Of a DNA stretch of 15,542 nucleotides, positions 7,161 to 15,033 are shown piece after piece. The notes under the pieces are model-generated. The model was not told the origin of the DNA and searched no databases. It was given only the letters and a program-made list of their open reading frames with translations. The stretch is from Clostridiales bacterium UBA1779 (lineage in GTDB: Bacteria > Bacillota > Clostridia > Oscillospirales > CAG-272), in contig DCGL01000158.1 of the NCBI GenBank assembly GCA_002314565.1, positions 1 to 15,542 of the forward strand, in the 5' to 3' direction. The first letter of the stretch is position 1. Every line of letters begins with the position of its first letter. The translations under genes were made by a program, and so were the position numbers.

Positions 7161-7189
7161 TTGAAAAAGAAAAAGCGTTATGATATAAT
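7161..7189 (+). promoter_or_regulatory. Sigma-A promoter of the HAD phosphatase-rqcH unit
   Basis: -35 TTGAAA (7161-7166), 17-bp spacer, -10 TATAAT (7184-7189), transcription start near 7196. It begins 17 bp beyond the MITE-like element. The in-frame ATG at 7193 overlaps the promoter and cannot be the translation start. Confidence 0.8.
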
Positions 7190-7243
7190 ATAATGTCAAA
7201 AAATTTGCACGGTATTAACCGGATGAAAGGCAGGAGCACAAAA

Positions 7244-8068
7244 ATGGCTTTTGTAAATCCCGATCCCAGAACAATATTTGAAAAGGACCTCTACGTTTTC
7301 GATATGGACGGAACGATCTATCTCGGATACAACGTTTTTCCCTTCGCAATCAGATTCATCAACAACCTCAGAGCCGCGGGAAAGAGAGTTCTTTTCTTCA
7401 CAAATAACGCATCGCATACGACCGATTTCTACGTTCAGAAGCTGACGAAGCTCGGTTTCTCACCCACAAAAGAGGAAATTATGACCTCCGGCGACGTAAC
7501 GATTGAGTTCCTGAAGCGTCACAGAGCCGGCAAGAGCGTTTACCTCGTCGGAACCGACGAGCTGGTTGAAAACTTCAAGGCCTCCGGCATCAATATGCTC
7601 AGCGGAGAAGAAGAGAAGGCCGACATCGTCATCACAAGCTTCGACACCACGCTGACCTACCACAAGATGGATATGGCCTGCCGTCTTATCCGCGGCGGAG
7701 CCGAATATCTTTCAACACATCCCGATTACAACTGCCCGACCGAGACCGGCTTCATCCCCGATTCCGGAGCAATTGCCGCCTTCGTCACTGCCTCAACCGG
7801 CAAGAAGCCGACATACTTCGGCAAGCCATACCGCGAGACCGTCGAGATGATCGGCGAAGCCACCGGTATTTCCCTTGACAAGATGTGCATTTTCGGCGAC
7901 AGACTTTACACGGATATCGCCGTCGGAAAGAGACACGGAATCACAGCCGTTCTCGTTTACTCCGGCGAAACCACTCCCGCCGACGTCGAGGCTGCTCTTG
8001 ATGCCGACAAGCCCGATTACGCTTATCCCTCTCTCGACGACGTGGATAAGCTGATGTTCGGTAAATAA
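7244..8068 (+). CDS. HAD-IIA family (NagD-type) phosphatase
   Basis: Cytosolic, magnesium-dependent phosphatase of the haloacid dehalogenase superfamily, subclass IIA (NagD/AraL/p-nitrophenylphosphatase type). The 274-residue protein shows all four HAD motifs: DMDGT with nucleophile D20 and acid D22; FFTNN with T53; the lysine in FGKPYRE (K194); and GDRLYTD with D219 and D224. A C2-type cap domain lies between motifs II and III, as the subclass requires. The start is the ATG at 7244, preceded by AGGAG at seven bases. The natural substrate cannot be told from sequence; a role in clearing damaged or surplus phosphometabolites is usual for the group. It overlaps rqcH by one base, so the two are probably co-translated. 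Confidence 0.88.
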   Translation: MAFVNPDPRTIFEKDLYVFDMDGTIYLGYNVFPFAIRFINNLRAAGKRVLFFTNNASHTTDFYVQKLTKLGFSPTKEEIMTSGDVTIEFLKRHRAGKSVYLVGTDELVENFKASGINMLSGEEEKADIVITSFDTTLTYHKMDMACRLIRGGAEYLSTHPDYNCPTETGFIPDSGAIAAFVTASTGKKPTYFGKPYRETVEMIGEATGISLDKMCIFGDRLYTDIAVGKRHGITAVLVYSGETTPADVEAALDADKPDYAYPSLDDVDKLMFGK

Positions 8069-9843
8069 TGGCTTTTGACTCCGGCTTTTTCTCTGCCTCA
8101 CTGGCTGAAATCCGCGCAGCCTGTCTTTCTTCTCGCGTTGAGAAGGTTTACCAGCCACAGGCTGACGAAATTGACATAAATTTCCGTTCAAAAGACGGCA
8201 GTGCGCGTCTTTGTCTGCGCTGCGGGGCGAGCGATGCAAGAATCGCCCTGACATCCGCGCAGAAAGACAACCCCGCCGTGCCCCCGAATTTCTGTATGCT
8301 GCTGCGCAAGCACCTCTCGGGTGCCGTTCTGCTCGGCTGCGAGCAGCAGGAGTTCGAAAGAGTTGCCGTGTTCAGCTTCGGCTGCCGTGACGAGCTCGGT
8401 TACGACTGTGAGCGCCGTCTCATTGCCGAGATTACCGGCCGCAACTCCAACCTCATTTTCACTGACGAAAACGGCAAAATACTCGGGGCAATGCGCGTCG
8501 TCGACTTTTCGACCTCCCGCCTGCGCCAGGTTTTGCCCGGTATGAAATATGAGCTTCCCCCCGTGCAGGAGGGCAAAATTGACCCAAGACATGAGACCCC
8601 GGAGCATTTCTGCGAGCTGCTTTCCTGCGCGGAGGAGGAAATCCCCGCCTGGAAATTCATTCTGAACAGCTATCTCGGAGTCTGCCCGGCAGTTGCCAGG
8701 GAAGCGGCCTATATTGCAGCAGGGGATTCTCAGGTTTTGTGCTCCTTCTGCGACCCGGAAAAGCTTGCAAAAGCGTTTCTCGGAATCATCGCGGATATGC
8801 AGAACGGGAAGATTCTGCCGACGCTTGCATACGACGGCGAGCGCGCTGTTGATTACTCTTACGTACCGCTGAACCAGTACGGGACGGCAAATCTGCGCTT
8901 TTTCGACAAAATTTCCGAGCTTATGGACTTCTTTTACGGTGAAAAGGACCGCGCCGCCCTCGTTCAGTCAAGGGCTTCGGACCTCACTCACACCGTAAAC
9001 AACGCGCTTGCGCGCCTGCGCCGCAAGCTGGAGATTCAGTCAAAGGAGCTTGCCGATTGCGCAAATGCGGACTCCTTCCGCGCCGACGCCGACCTCATCG
9101 TGGCGAATATGCACCTGCTCAAACGCGGGGACCGTGAAGCCGTGCTGACGGATTACTCACAACAGAATGAGGACGGAAGCTTCGTTCAGCGAAAGGTGAA
9201 GCTTGACGCCGTTCTGACTCCTTCCGCCTACGCCCAGAAGCTGTACAAAAAGTACGCAAAGTGCCGCACTGCGAAGATCGAGCTTGACAGGCAGATGGGT
9301 ATTGCGCGCGATGAGCTTGAATATCTGCTCACGGTAAAGGACGCTCTGTCCCGAGCAGAGACGAGTGCCGACCTGTCGGGGATACGGCAGGAGCTCGAAA
9401 AAGAAGGCTATATCAGGGAACGCCGAAACGCCCCTCCGGCGAAGTCGGTGAAAAATGCTCCCGTGACATACACCACAACGAACGGCTTTACCGTTTTATG
9501 CGGCCGCAACAACCTTCAGAACGAGGAAATCACGTTCAGACTTTCTGAAAAAGGCGATATGTGGTTCCACGCGAAGGGAGTCCCCGGGTCGCACGTGCTG
9601 CTCAAAGCCGAGGGCAGGGAATTGCCGGACGCGGATATGACCGAGGCCGCCGAAATCGCGGCGTTCAACTCGGACGCCGGCCGTGGACATCAGGTTCCGG
9701 TTGACTATACCGACGTCAGAAACGTAAAAAAGCCCGGCGGAGCGAAGCCCGGGTTCGTCATTTACAAGACAAATCTGACCGCATACGTGACCCCGGACGG
9801 CGAAAAGCTCGAAAAGCTGAAGAATGCCAGAAAGAAATTCTGA
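8068..9843 (+). CDS. rqcH: Rqc2 homologue RqcH (NFACT / FbpA family)
   Basis: Ribosome quality-control factor. In Bacillus subtilis RqcH binds stalled 50S subunits with peptidyl-tRNA and recruits alanyl-tRNA to add poly-alanine tails that mark the chain for degradation. The 591-residue product has the NFACT-N domain at the start (FDSGFFSASLAEIR; GRNSN at 124-128). A middle helical region of about 295-430 forms the coiled-coil arm, and the C-terminal NFACT-R domain begins near 468 and includes WFHAKGVPGSH near 498. At the position of the essential B. subtilis D97-R98 pair this protein has E97-R98. The ATG overlaps the phosphatase stop (TAATG) and has no strong ribosome-binding site, so coupling is likely. 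Older annotations call it fibronectin-binding protein. Confidence 0.92.
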   Translation: MAFDSGFFSASLAEIRAACLSSRVEKVYQPQADEIDINFRSKDGSARLCLRCGASDARIALTSAQKDNPAVPPNFCMLLRKHLSGAVLLGCEQQEFERVAVFSFGCRDELGYDCERRLIAEITGRNSNLIFTDENGKILGAMRVVDFSTSRLRQVLPGMKYELPPVQEGKIDPRHETPEHFCELLSCAEEEIPAWKFILNSYLGVCPAVAREAAYIAAGDSQVLCSFCDPEKLAKAFLGIIADMQNGKILPTLAYDGERAVDYSYVPLNQYGTANLRFFDKISELMDFFYGEKDRAALVQSRASDLTHTVNNALARLRRKLEIQSKELADCANADSFRADADLIVANMHLLKRGDREAVLTDYSQQNEDGSFVQRKVKLDAVLTPSAYAQKLYKKYAKCRTAKIELDRQMGIARDELEYLLTVKDALSRAETSADLSGIRQELEKEGYIRERRNAPPAKSVKNAPVTYTTTNGFTVLCGRNNLQNEEITFRLSEKGDMWFHAKGVPGSHVLLKAEGRELPDADMTEAAEIAAFNSDAGRGHQVPVDYTDVRNVKKPGGAKPGFVIYKTNLTAYVTPDGEKLEKLKNARKKF

Positions 9844-9870
9844 ATATTTAATAAAAAAAGAAAAAAACTC

Positions 9871-9899
9871 TTGCATTTTCGGCGCTGATATGGTATTAT
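9871..9899 (+). promoter_or_regulatory. Sigma-A promoter of rpsT
   Basis: -35 TTGCAT (9871-9876), 17-bp spacer, -10 TATTAT (9894-9899). No terminator separates it from rqcH, so read-through could also supply rpsT. Confidence 0.7.
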
Positions 9900-9904
9900 A
9901 TTAG

Positions 9905-9978
9905 CTCGTGAGATTCGAGTTGCGCGCCCTCTCAGGCGCAGCGGTTTCTCCTGATTATCAGATACGGAGGTAAAGAAG
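9905..9978 (+). promoter_or_regulatory. rpsT leader with two hairpins
   Basis: Leader of about 73 nt between promoter and start. It contains CTCG/CGAG (9905-9919) and GCGCC/GGCGC (9924-9939) hairpins, then GGAGGT seven bases before the ATG. S20 represses its own translation in E. coli; whether these stems serve that purpose here is inference. Confidence 0.35.
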
Positions 9979-10242
9979 ATGGCAAATATCAAGTCTGCTA
10001 AGAAGCGTATTCTCGTTATCGAGAAGAAGACTCTTATCAATAAGGCCGCCAACACAAAGCTGAAGACTGTTATCAAGAAGTTCGAGGCCGCTGTTGCTGC
10101 CGGTGATAAGGAAGCCGCAAAGGCTGCTTACACCGCTGCCGTAAAGAGCGTTGACCAGGCTGCTGCCCGCGGAATCATTCACAAGAATGCCGCCGCTCAT
10201 AAGAAGAGCCAGTTCACACTCGCCCTCAATAAGATGGCTTAA
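9979..10242 (+). CDS. rpsT: 30S ribosomal protein S20
   Basis: Primary 16S rRNA-binding protein of the small subunit body. The 87-residue product has the typical start MANIKSAKKR, a very basic three-helix composition rich in Lys and Ala, and the family's conserved end (GIIHKNAAAHKKSQFTLALNKM). Length is normal. The GGAGGT ribosome-binding site with seven-base spacing is the strongest on this strand, and codon use leans toward frequent codons such as AAG, GCC and GCT, as expected for a highly expressed gene. It is flanked by its own promoter and terminator. Confidence 0.97.
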   Translation: MANIKSAKKRILVIEKKTLINKAANTKLKTVIKKFEAAVAAGDKEAAKAAYTAAVKSVDQAAARGIIHKNAAAHKKSQFTLALNKMA

Positions 10243-10263
10243 TTCGCTGATTCAGCTGAATAT

Positions 10264-10294
10264 AAAAAAGTCCGAGTCGTTCTCGGACTTTTTT
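10264..10294 (+). terminator. Intrinsic terminator of rpsT
   Basis: GTCCGAG/CTCGGAC stem with the five-base loop TCGTT, extended by an A-run on the left and seven T on the right; it ends a few bases before the large palindrome. Confidence 0.93.
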
Positions 10295-10300
10295 ATTTCT

Positions 10301-10422
10301 GTAGCCGGGGGACGTAAGTGGTGGTGAAATTTTAGCCGGGGGACGTAACTGGTGGCTAAATTTTTAGCCACCAGTTACGTCCCCCGGCTAAAATTTCACC
10401 ACCACTTACGTCCCCTGGCTAC
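10301..10422. repeat. 122-bp near-perfect palindrome made of 31-bp repeats
   Basis: The 60-base arms 10301-10360 and 10363-10422 are reverse complements with a single mismatch (G at 10307 against T at 10416) and only TT at the centre. Each arm is itself a tandem pair of a 31-bp unit (10302-10332 and 10333-10363) of the form TAGCCGGGGGACGTAA, then G or C, TGGTGG and an AT-rich tail. The locus therefore has four copies, two in each orientation. It has no coding capacity and lies between the rpsT terminator and the next promoter. Cruciform extrusion or a very stable RNA hairpin is expected. Confidence 0.92.
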
Positions 10423-10447
10423 ACTGCCCTTCTGAAATCAAAAAAAC

Positions 10448-10476
10448 TTGCACAAAATACTGAAATATGATAAAAT
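10448..10476 (+). promoter_or_regulatory. Sigma-A promoter of the acyl-transfer operon
   Basis: -35 TTGCAC (10448-10453), 17-bp spacer, -10 TAAAAT (10471-10476), start near 10483. It is the only evident promoter before the five co-directional genes to the right and lies 26 bp past the palindrome. Confidence 0.6.
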
Positions 10477-10505
10477 AATATAAATTATGATAGGGGTAGT
10501 ATGCA

Positions 10506-11021
10506 ATGGCGACAAAAATCAACGTTCTGAAGATTCCCGGAGTGGATATTAAGCTGTTCGAAAACGTTTTCTGCGGGTACGTGAAGACCGCAAGGGAAGA
10601 ATCGGACGGAATTGAGTCGGATTTCAACGGAGCCATCGGCGCCGACGGGGAATTCGTGATTGCGAAAAAAGGAAAAAACGATGAGAAAAGAGCGGAGTAC
10701 GAATCAAGGCTCTGGGGCAGAGTGTTTTCCGAAGAGGGAAGCGATGAGCTGACCGTAGAGTATTCGACGCGGACATCGCGCGTGCTCATTGCAAGCTTCG
10801 TACTGTTCACTCTCGGCTTTTTCGGCTTCCTCGCATATACCCTGATAAAATATTTCGGCGGAGGTTCGGCCTTCGGACTTTATCCGACGATTTTCTTCGC
10901 CATCGGTTTCTTTGCTCTGCTTCCGAGCGTCGTCTTCGGACTTGAAGTCCGAAGACTTGAAAAGGTTCTTGATAAAATTATCGGCGAATATGCCTCAGTA
11001 CTCGAAAAAAGAAAGGGTTAA
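10506..11021 (+). CDS. Hypothetical protein with two membrane helices
   Basis: I do not recognise this 171-residue protein. The first 90 residues are soluble and mixed in charge, with no signal peptide. Two hydrophobic helices follow at about 92-115 and 122-146, separated by a short GGGSAFGLYP turn, then a charged amphipathic helix (about 148-171, EVRRLEKVLDKIIGEY) that could form a coiled coil. Both soluble ends would face the same side, probably the cytosol. The start is the ATG at 10506 with AGGGG about nine bases upstream; an ATG at 10501 is out of frame. It is the first gene of the operon and ends 11 bp before the transglutaminase-like gene, so a partnership with that cytosolic protein is a reasonable inference. 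Confidence 0.72.
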   Translation: MATKINVLKIPGVDIKLFENVFCGYVKTAREESDGIESDFNGAIGADGEFVIAKKGKNDEKRAEYESRLWGRVFSEEGSDELTVEYSTRTSRVLIASFVLFTLGFFGFLAYTLIKYFGGGSAFGLYPTIFFAIGFFALLPSVVFGLEVRRLEKVLDKIIGEYASVLEKRKG

Positions 11022-11032
11022 GCGTGTGAAAA

Positions 11033-12403
11033 ATGATCAGATTCAATGAAGAAGAAATCGCTCTCGTGGCACTTGAGCTGCCGGACGAGGTCAAATTTTT
11101 CAAGTATAACGGCGATTTTGCCGGTGAACGCAAGGCGATAGCCCATTATATCGAAATTCATCCGGCCATGCCTGCCTCCCTTCGCCGCCGTCTTGAAATC
11201 GAGGACGTCATTGCAAGCGAAATGGCGAAGGATTACCGAGGCTCGTTTGTCGAGCTCCTTTCAAAAATTCAGGAAAAGTATCCCGCCTGCAAAGCGGAAA
11301 ATCTTGAGCATATAATTGATATCGGAAACGCCGATTATATCAGAAAAAACGGCGAGAGATATTTCGAGGGAGCGGCCCTGTCGAACATCCTCGACTGCAA
11401 TGCACGCTATCTCAAGTCTCTTGAAACCGGCGAAACTCCTGCTCCGAGCTTCAACAAGCTGCGTCACGACAACCTGCGCGTTATGCGTGAAAAGGGCTAC
11501 CGCGCCGTCCGTATCAGAATAAAGGAGCACATAAAACCGCGTCCGTCTGCTGCCCGCGTCGGCGAAACCGTCAGAATTTATCTGCCTTTCCCGTCGATTA
11601 CCCCGGAGCAGACCGATATCGTCGTAAATCAGTCGTCTCATCCGCTTTATATTTCAAAATCCGGTCAGAGAACCGCTCTGATTGAGACTCCGTACAAGGC
11701 GGGAGAGGACTTTGGCATAGATTTCAGCTACACGCTGAAAATTCCGTATTTTGACCCGAAGCCCGAATACGTTACCGACCATCAGCCGGATTTCTATACG
11801 GGAGAGACATGGCCTCAGATTCGGTTTACTCCTCTTATTGTCGAGACGGCGAAGGAGCTCAAAGGCTGCGAAAAGAATCCCCTGATTCTTGCCCGCCGAG
11901 CCTATGATTTCGTCACTTCGCACGTCGTATATTCGTATATGAGGGAGTATCTTTGCATCGAAAACATTCCCGAATTCGCCCTGCTCAACGGCCGCGGCGA
12001 CTGCGGAGTCCAGGCTCTGCTCTTCATCACCCTCTGCCGCGCCATGGGAGTTCCCGCCCGCTGGCAGTCGGGAAGCCACGTCCGCCCGACAGGCATCGGC
12101 AGCCACGACTGGGCGCAGTTTTACGTTGCACCCTACGGCTGGCTGTACTGCGATTCCTCCTTCGGAGGCGGAGCATTCCGCTCCGGAGACACTGAGCTGT
12201 GGAATCACTACGCCTGCAACCTCGACGTTTTCCGTGAAATCAACGCAACGGACATCGGCCTTGCCTTCGACCCGCCTATGCGCTTTATGCGCACCGACCC
12301 CTACGACAATCAGTCGGGAGAGGCGGAGTACGAAAATCACCCGCTTTGGTTCGGCGACTGCGAAAAGGGCCGCGAGGTTCTCGCGTTCGAGGATTTGATT
12401 TAA
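11033..12403 (+). CDS. Cytosolic transglutaminase-like protein
   Basis: The 456-residue product carries a transglutaminase-like (papain-fold) domain at about 285-395 with the full catalytic set visible: Cys324 in GRGDCG, His358 in GSHDW and Asp374 in YCDSSFGG. Such domains act as thiol peptidases, amidases or crosslinking enzymes. Residues 1-140 look helical and about 150-260 look beta-rich, together a large N-terminal extension. There is no signal peptide or membrane helix, unlike many bacterial transglutaminase-like proteins that are exported. The ATG start has only a weak, distant purine stretch, suggesting coupling to the gene 11 bp upstream. The gap to the next gene is 25 bp. Substrate unknown. 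Confidence 0.85.
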   Translation: MIRFNEEEIALVALELPDEVKFFKYNGDFAGERKAIAHYIEIHPAMPASLRRRLEIEDVIASEMAKDYRGSFVELLSKIQEKYPACKAENLEHIIDIGNADYIRKNGERYFEGAALSNILDCNARYLKSLETGETPAPSFNKLRHDNLRVMREKGYRAVRIRIKEHIKPRPSAARVGETVRIYLPFPSITPEQTDIVVNQSSHPLYISKSGQRTALIETPYKAGEDFGIDFSYTLKIPYFDPKPEYVTDHQPDFYTGETWPQIRFTPLIVETAKELKGCEKNPLILARRAYDFVTSHVVYSYMREYLCIENIPEFALLNGRGDCGVQALLFITLCRAMGVPARWQSGSHVRPTGIGSHDWAQFYVAPYGWLYCDSSFGGGAFRSGDTELWNHYACNLDVFREINATDIGLAFDPPMRFMRTDPYDNQSGEAEYENHPLWFGDCEKGREVLAFEDLI

Positions 12404-12428
12404 AAACAAGAAACCTGAAAGGTACGAA

Positions 12429-14390
12429 ATGAACAGCAAGCGGAAGCCCGATAACCTCGGCGGATATAAAGAAATAGATGAATACGTCCGCGCGAAGTCG
12501 GAAAAGCTCAGACAGTCGGGGAAAAACTACGCTGAACTGTTTGAATTGATGTTTTCTGAAGAAGAAAACGTGCTTTTCGAGGAAAAAAGCGGAATAAAGA
12601 TTATTAAAACCACATACAAAGAGGCGAAAAAGCTCGTTCAGGGACTTGCCCCCGCACTTGAAAAAAAGTTTGCGGATTTCCCGAAGGGAAGCTATATAGG
12701 CCTTGATATGCCGAATTCGGTTGAATGGATTGTGGCTCTGTGGGCGATTCTCGCCGCAGGCTGTAACGTCGTTCTGATAAACCAGAGGCTCGGAGGCAGG
12801 GTGCTTGAAAACTGCCTTGCAGAAACGCAGGTAAGAGCCGTTGTAACGGATACGGCGACCGGGGTAAAGTACGGTCTTCCCGCGGTCTGCCCCGCCGAAC
12901 TTCAGCTGATTGACTCCTCATTTGAAAAGAAGGAGTTCGGAACCGAGATTCTCGTTATGTCCTCCGGCACCTCGTCGCACGTCAAATGCTGCGCTTACAC
13001 AGCCCGCGAAATCGCCGACCAGATTCTCGACAGCTCGAAGATAATCCGCGAGTGCAAAACGCTTAAACGGCACTATAACGGGGAGCTCAAGCAGCTTGCC
13101 CTGCTTCCGTTCTGCCACGTTTTCGGTCTGACCGCCGTATATTTCTGGTTCGCGTTTTTCTCGAGAACCTTCGTAAAAATCGACAGCCTGAGCTCGGCGA
13201 ACGTCAGGGACACGGTGATACGCCACCGCGTGACCCACGTTTTCGCAGTCCCCCTCTTCTTTGAAACCGTTTTTTCTCAGGTGATGCTCGCAATCGAAGC
13301 GAGAGGCGACGGAAGCGACAGAAAGCTCGAAAAGGGGTTTGAAATATCTCGAAAACTGGATTTTTGCCCTCCCTTGCGCAATTTATTCGACAGAATTGCC
13401 TTCAAAGAGGTCAGAAAACGGCTTTTCGGCGACTCGATTTCATATTTCATCTGCGGGGGGAGCTCCGTCCGTCCGGAAGTGCTCGAATTCTTCAACCGCA
13501 TAGGCTACCCGATTTCAAACGGCTACGGTATGAGCGAAATCGGCATCACCTCGGTTGAGCTCAGAGAGAAAATCCGTTTTGCCGAGCCTTTGTCTGTCGG
13601 ACTCCCGTTTTCATCAATACAATACAGAGTGAGCGGCGGAAAGCTCGAGGTCAGCGGTTCTTCACGCGCGAAATATATAATTTCAGACGGGAAAAGAACG
13701 GTTCCCGACGAATATTTTGAGACGAACGACCTCGTTTCATTCGATACCGAAAAGAAAATTTACAAAATTCTCGGCCGCAGCGACGAGCTGGTAATCGGAC
13801 TTTCAGGCGAAAACCTCAATCCGCAGCTCATCGAAGCCAATTTCGATAAACTTGCCGCAAAAACCTGCCTCTGCGCGGTGAAAAACGGCGGAAAAACCGT
13901 TCCGACCCTCGTCGTCGGACTGAATTCAAACCTGTCGGGCAAGACAAAATCCGCCCTGCGCGACGCAGTGCGTGAAATCATCCGGACGAACGGCCTTGAG
14001 AGGCAGATTGAAAACGTGATATTCACGGATTCACCTCTTATGGACCCGGACGATATCAAACTCAACCGCCGCCGAATCGCTTCGCGCGTTGCAGACGGTC
14101 TGATTTTGCCCGTGGATTTCACAGCTGTTGCTCAGAATAACGGCACGTCCCCGGTGCTTTCGGCAGTCAGAGCCGCATTTTCGAAGGTTCTCGGCCGTCC
14201 CGAAGACGAGCTTGACGCCGCTGCCGACTTTTTCTCGGAGCTCGGCGGCTCGAGCTTCCAGTGGTTCTCGCTCTGCGCGGACCTGTCAGAAGAACTGAAA
14301 ATCGCAATACCCGAATCCCCCGAAGGAATTTCAAGCATACGATCTCTTGCTTCGTATGCGGAGGACAGAATTGAAAGAATTTCTCGTTGA
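12429..14390 (+). CDS. AMP-forming acyl-activating enzyme with fused acyl carrier domain
   Basis: The 653-residue protein belongs to the ANL (acyl-CoA synthetase/adenylation) superfamily. Seen are the phosphate loop SSGTSSHVK (178-186, fitting the loose AMP-binding signature though G and P are replaced), PFCHVFG (227-233), YGMSE (366-370), the ribose-binding Asp in ETNDL (D434), the hinge GRSDELV (449-455) and a C-terminal catalytic lysine candidate K544 (DIKLNRRR). From about 575 a carrier domain follows with LGGSSF, Ser609 being the expected phosphopantetheine site. The enzyme probably adenylates an acyl chain and loads it on its own carrier. GAAAGG six bases before the ATG supports the start. 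Two acyltransferases overlap downstream, suggesting the bound acyl group is passed to a lipid. It could also be an NRPS-like loading module for an amino or aryl acid. Confidence 0.88.
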   Translation: MNSKRKPDNLGGYKEIDEYVRAKSEKLRQSGKNYAELFELMFSEEENVLFEEKSGIKIIKTTYKEAKKLVQGLAPALEKKFADFPKGSYIGLDMPNSVEWIVALWAILAAGCNVVLINQRLGGRVLENCLAETQVRAVVTDTATGVKYGLPAVCPAELQLIDSSFEKKEFGTEILVMSSGTSSHVKCCAYTAREIADQILDSSKIIRECKTLKRHYNGELKQLALLPFCHVFGLTAVYFWFAFFSRTFVKIDSLSSANVRDTVIRHRVTHVFAVPLFFETVFSQVMLAIEARGDGSDRKLEKGFEISRKLDFCPPLRNLFDRIAFKEVRKRLFGDSISYFICGGSSVRPEVLEFFNRIGYPISNGYGMSEIGITSVELREKIRFAEPLSVGLPFSSIQYRVSGGKLEVSGSSRAKYIISDGKRTVPDEYFETNDLVSFDTEKKIYKILGRSDELVIGLSGENLNPQLIEANFDKLAAKTCLCAVKNGGKTVPTLVVGLNSNLSGKTKSALRDAVREIIRTNGLERQIENVIFTDSPLMDPDDIKLNRRRIASRVADGLILPVDFTAVAQNNGTSPVLSAVRAAFSKVLGRPEDELDAAADFFSELGGSSFQWFSLCADLSEELKIAIPESPEGISSIRSLASYAEDRIERISR

Positions 14391-15033
14391 TTTTTTCACT
14401 TTTTTCGTAAAAATCACCGGCTGGCCCGTCTATATGCTGCTCATACGCGCCCGTATTTATCTTGAGGAAGGAGCACAAAAGCGCCCGCACGGCCCGGTAA
14501 TCATAGTGAGCAATCACACGTCGGTTTACGATTTCGCGCTATATCTCTACGTGTTTTTCGGCAGAACCGTCCGTTTTCTGATGGCGGAGGTCCTGTTCCG
14601 CAAAAAGCTGCAGGGCTTTTTCCTTTCCTGCCTCGGCGGAATCAGAACGGACCGCAATTCGCACAGCCTCGGCGGCTTCAGCGCAGCTCTCGATACCCTT
14701 GAGGGCGGAGGCGCCGTCGGGATTTTTCCCGAAGGCCGCATACCCCTCCCGGCTGAAGAACGCCCCCTGAAATTTGCCGAAGGAGCCGCGCGTCTCGCCC
14801 TTGAGAGCGGCGCCCGCATCGTTCCCGTCGTTACCGACGGACGCTATTTCGGAAGGGCTCCGGCATCCGTCATCATAGGAAAGACAATCACCGCGCGCGA
14901 GCTTGTCGATGAAAAAAAGTCTCTCGACGAGTGCGCCGCCGAACTCACACAAAAACTCAGAGAAAAAATAAAATATCTGGAGGCGGAGCTTGAAAAACGG
15001 AAAAAACAGAATAATTTACCGCCTCATCAATGA
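14371..15033 (+). CDS. PlsC-type 1-acylglycerol-phosphate acyltransferase family protein
   Basis: Membrane-associated acyltransferase of the PlsC/LPLAT family, which usually puts an acyl chain on the sn-2 position of lysophosphatidate. The 220-residue product has the catalytic NHTSVYD motif (H49, D54), GGIRTDR (89-95) and FPEGRI (119-124) for phosphate-acceptor binding. The N-terminal 25 residues are hydrophobic and probably embed in the membrane. The best start is TTG at 14371, six bases after a perfect GGAGG; the ATG at 14356 and TTG at 14347 lack such a site. This gives a 20-bp overlap with the carrier-fused activating enzyme, so the two are likely coupled. The acceptor may be other than lysophosphatidate. 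Confidence 0.87.
   Translation: MKEFLVDFFTFFVKITGWPVYMLLIRARIYLEEGAQKRPHGPVIIVSNHTSVYDFALYLYVFFGRTVRFLMAEVLFRKKLQGFFLSCLGGIRTDRNSHSLGGFSAALDTLEGGGAVGIFPEGRIPLPAEERPLKFAEGAARLALESGARIVPVVTDGRYFGRAPASVIIGKTITARELVDEKKSLDECAAELTQKLREKIKYLEAELEKRKKQNNLPPHQ

Noticed and set aside
7193..7243. Upstream ATG at 7193 as the phosphatase start
   Set aside because: It is 4 bp from the TATAAT -10 box with no ribosome-binding site; ATG 7244 has AGGAG at ideal spacing.
9844..9870. Terminator after rqcH
   Set aside because: The stretch is A-rich but forms no stem followed by a T-run.
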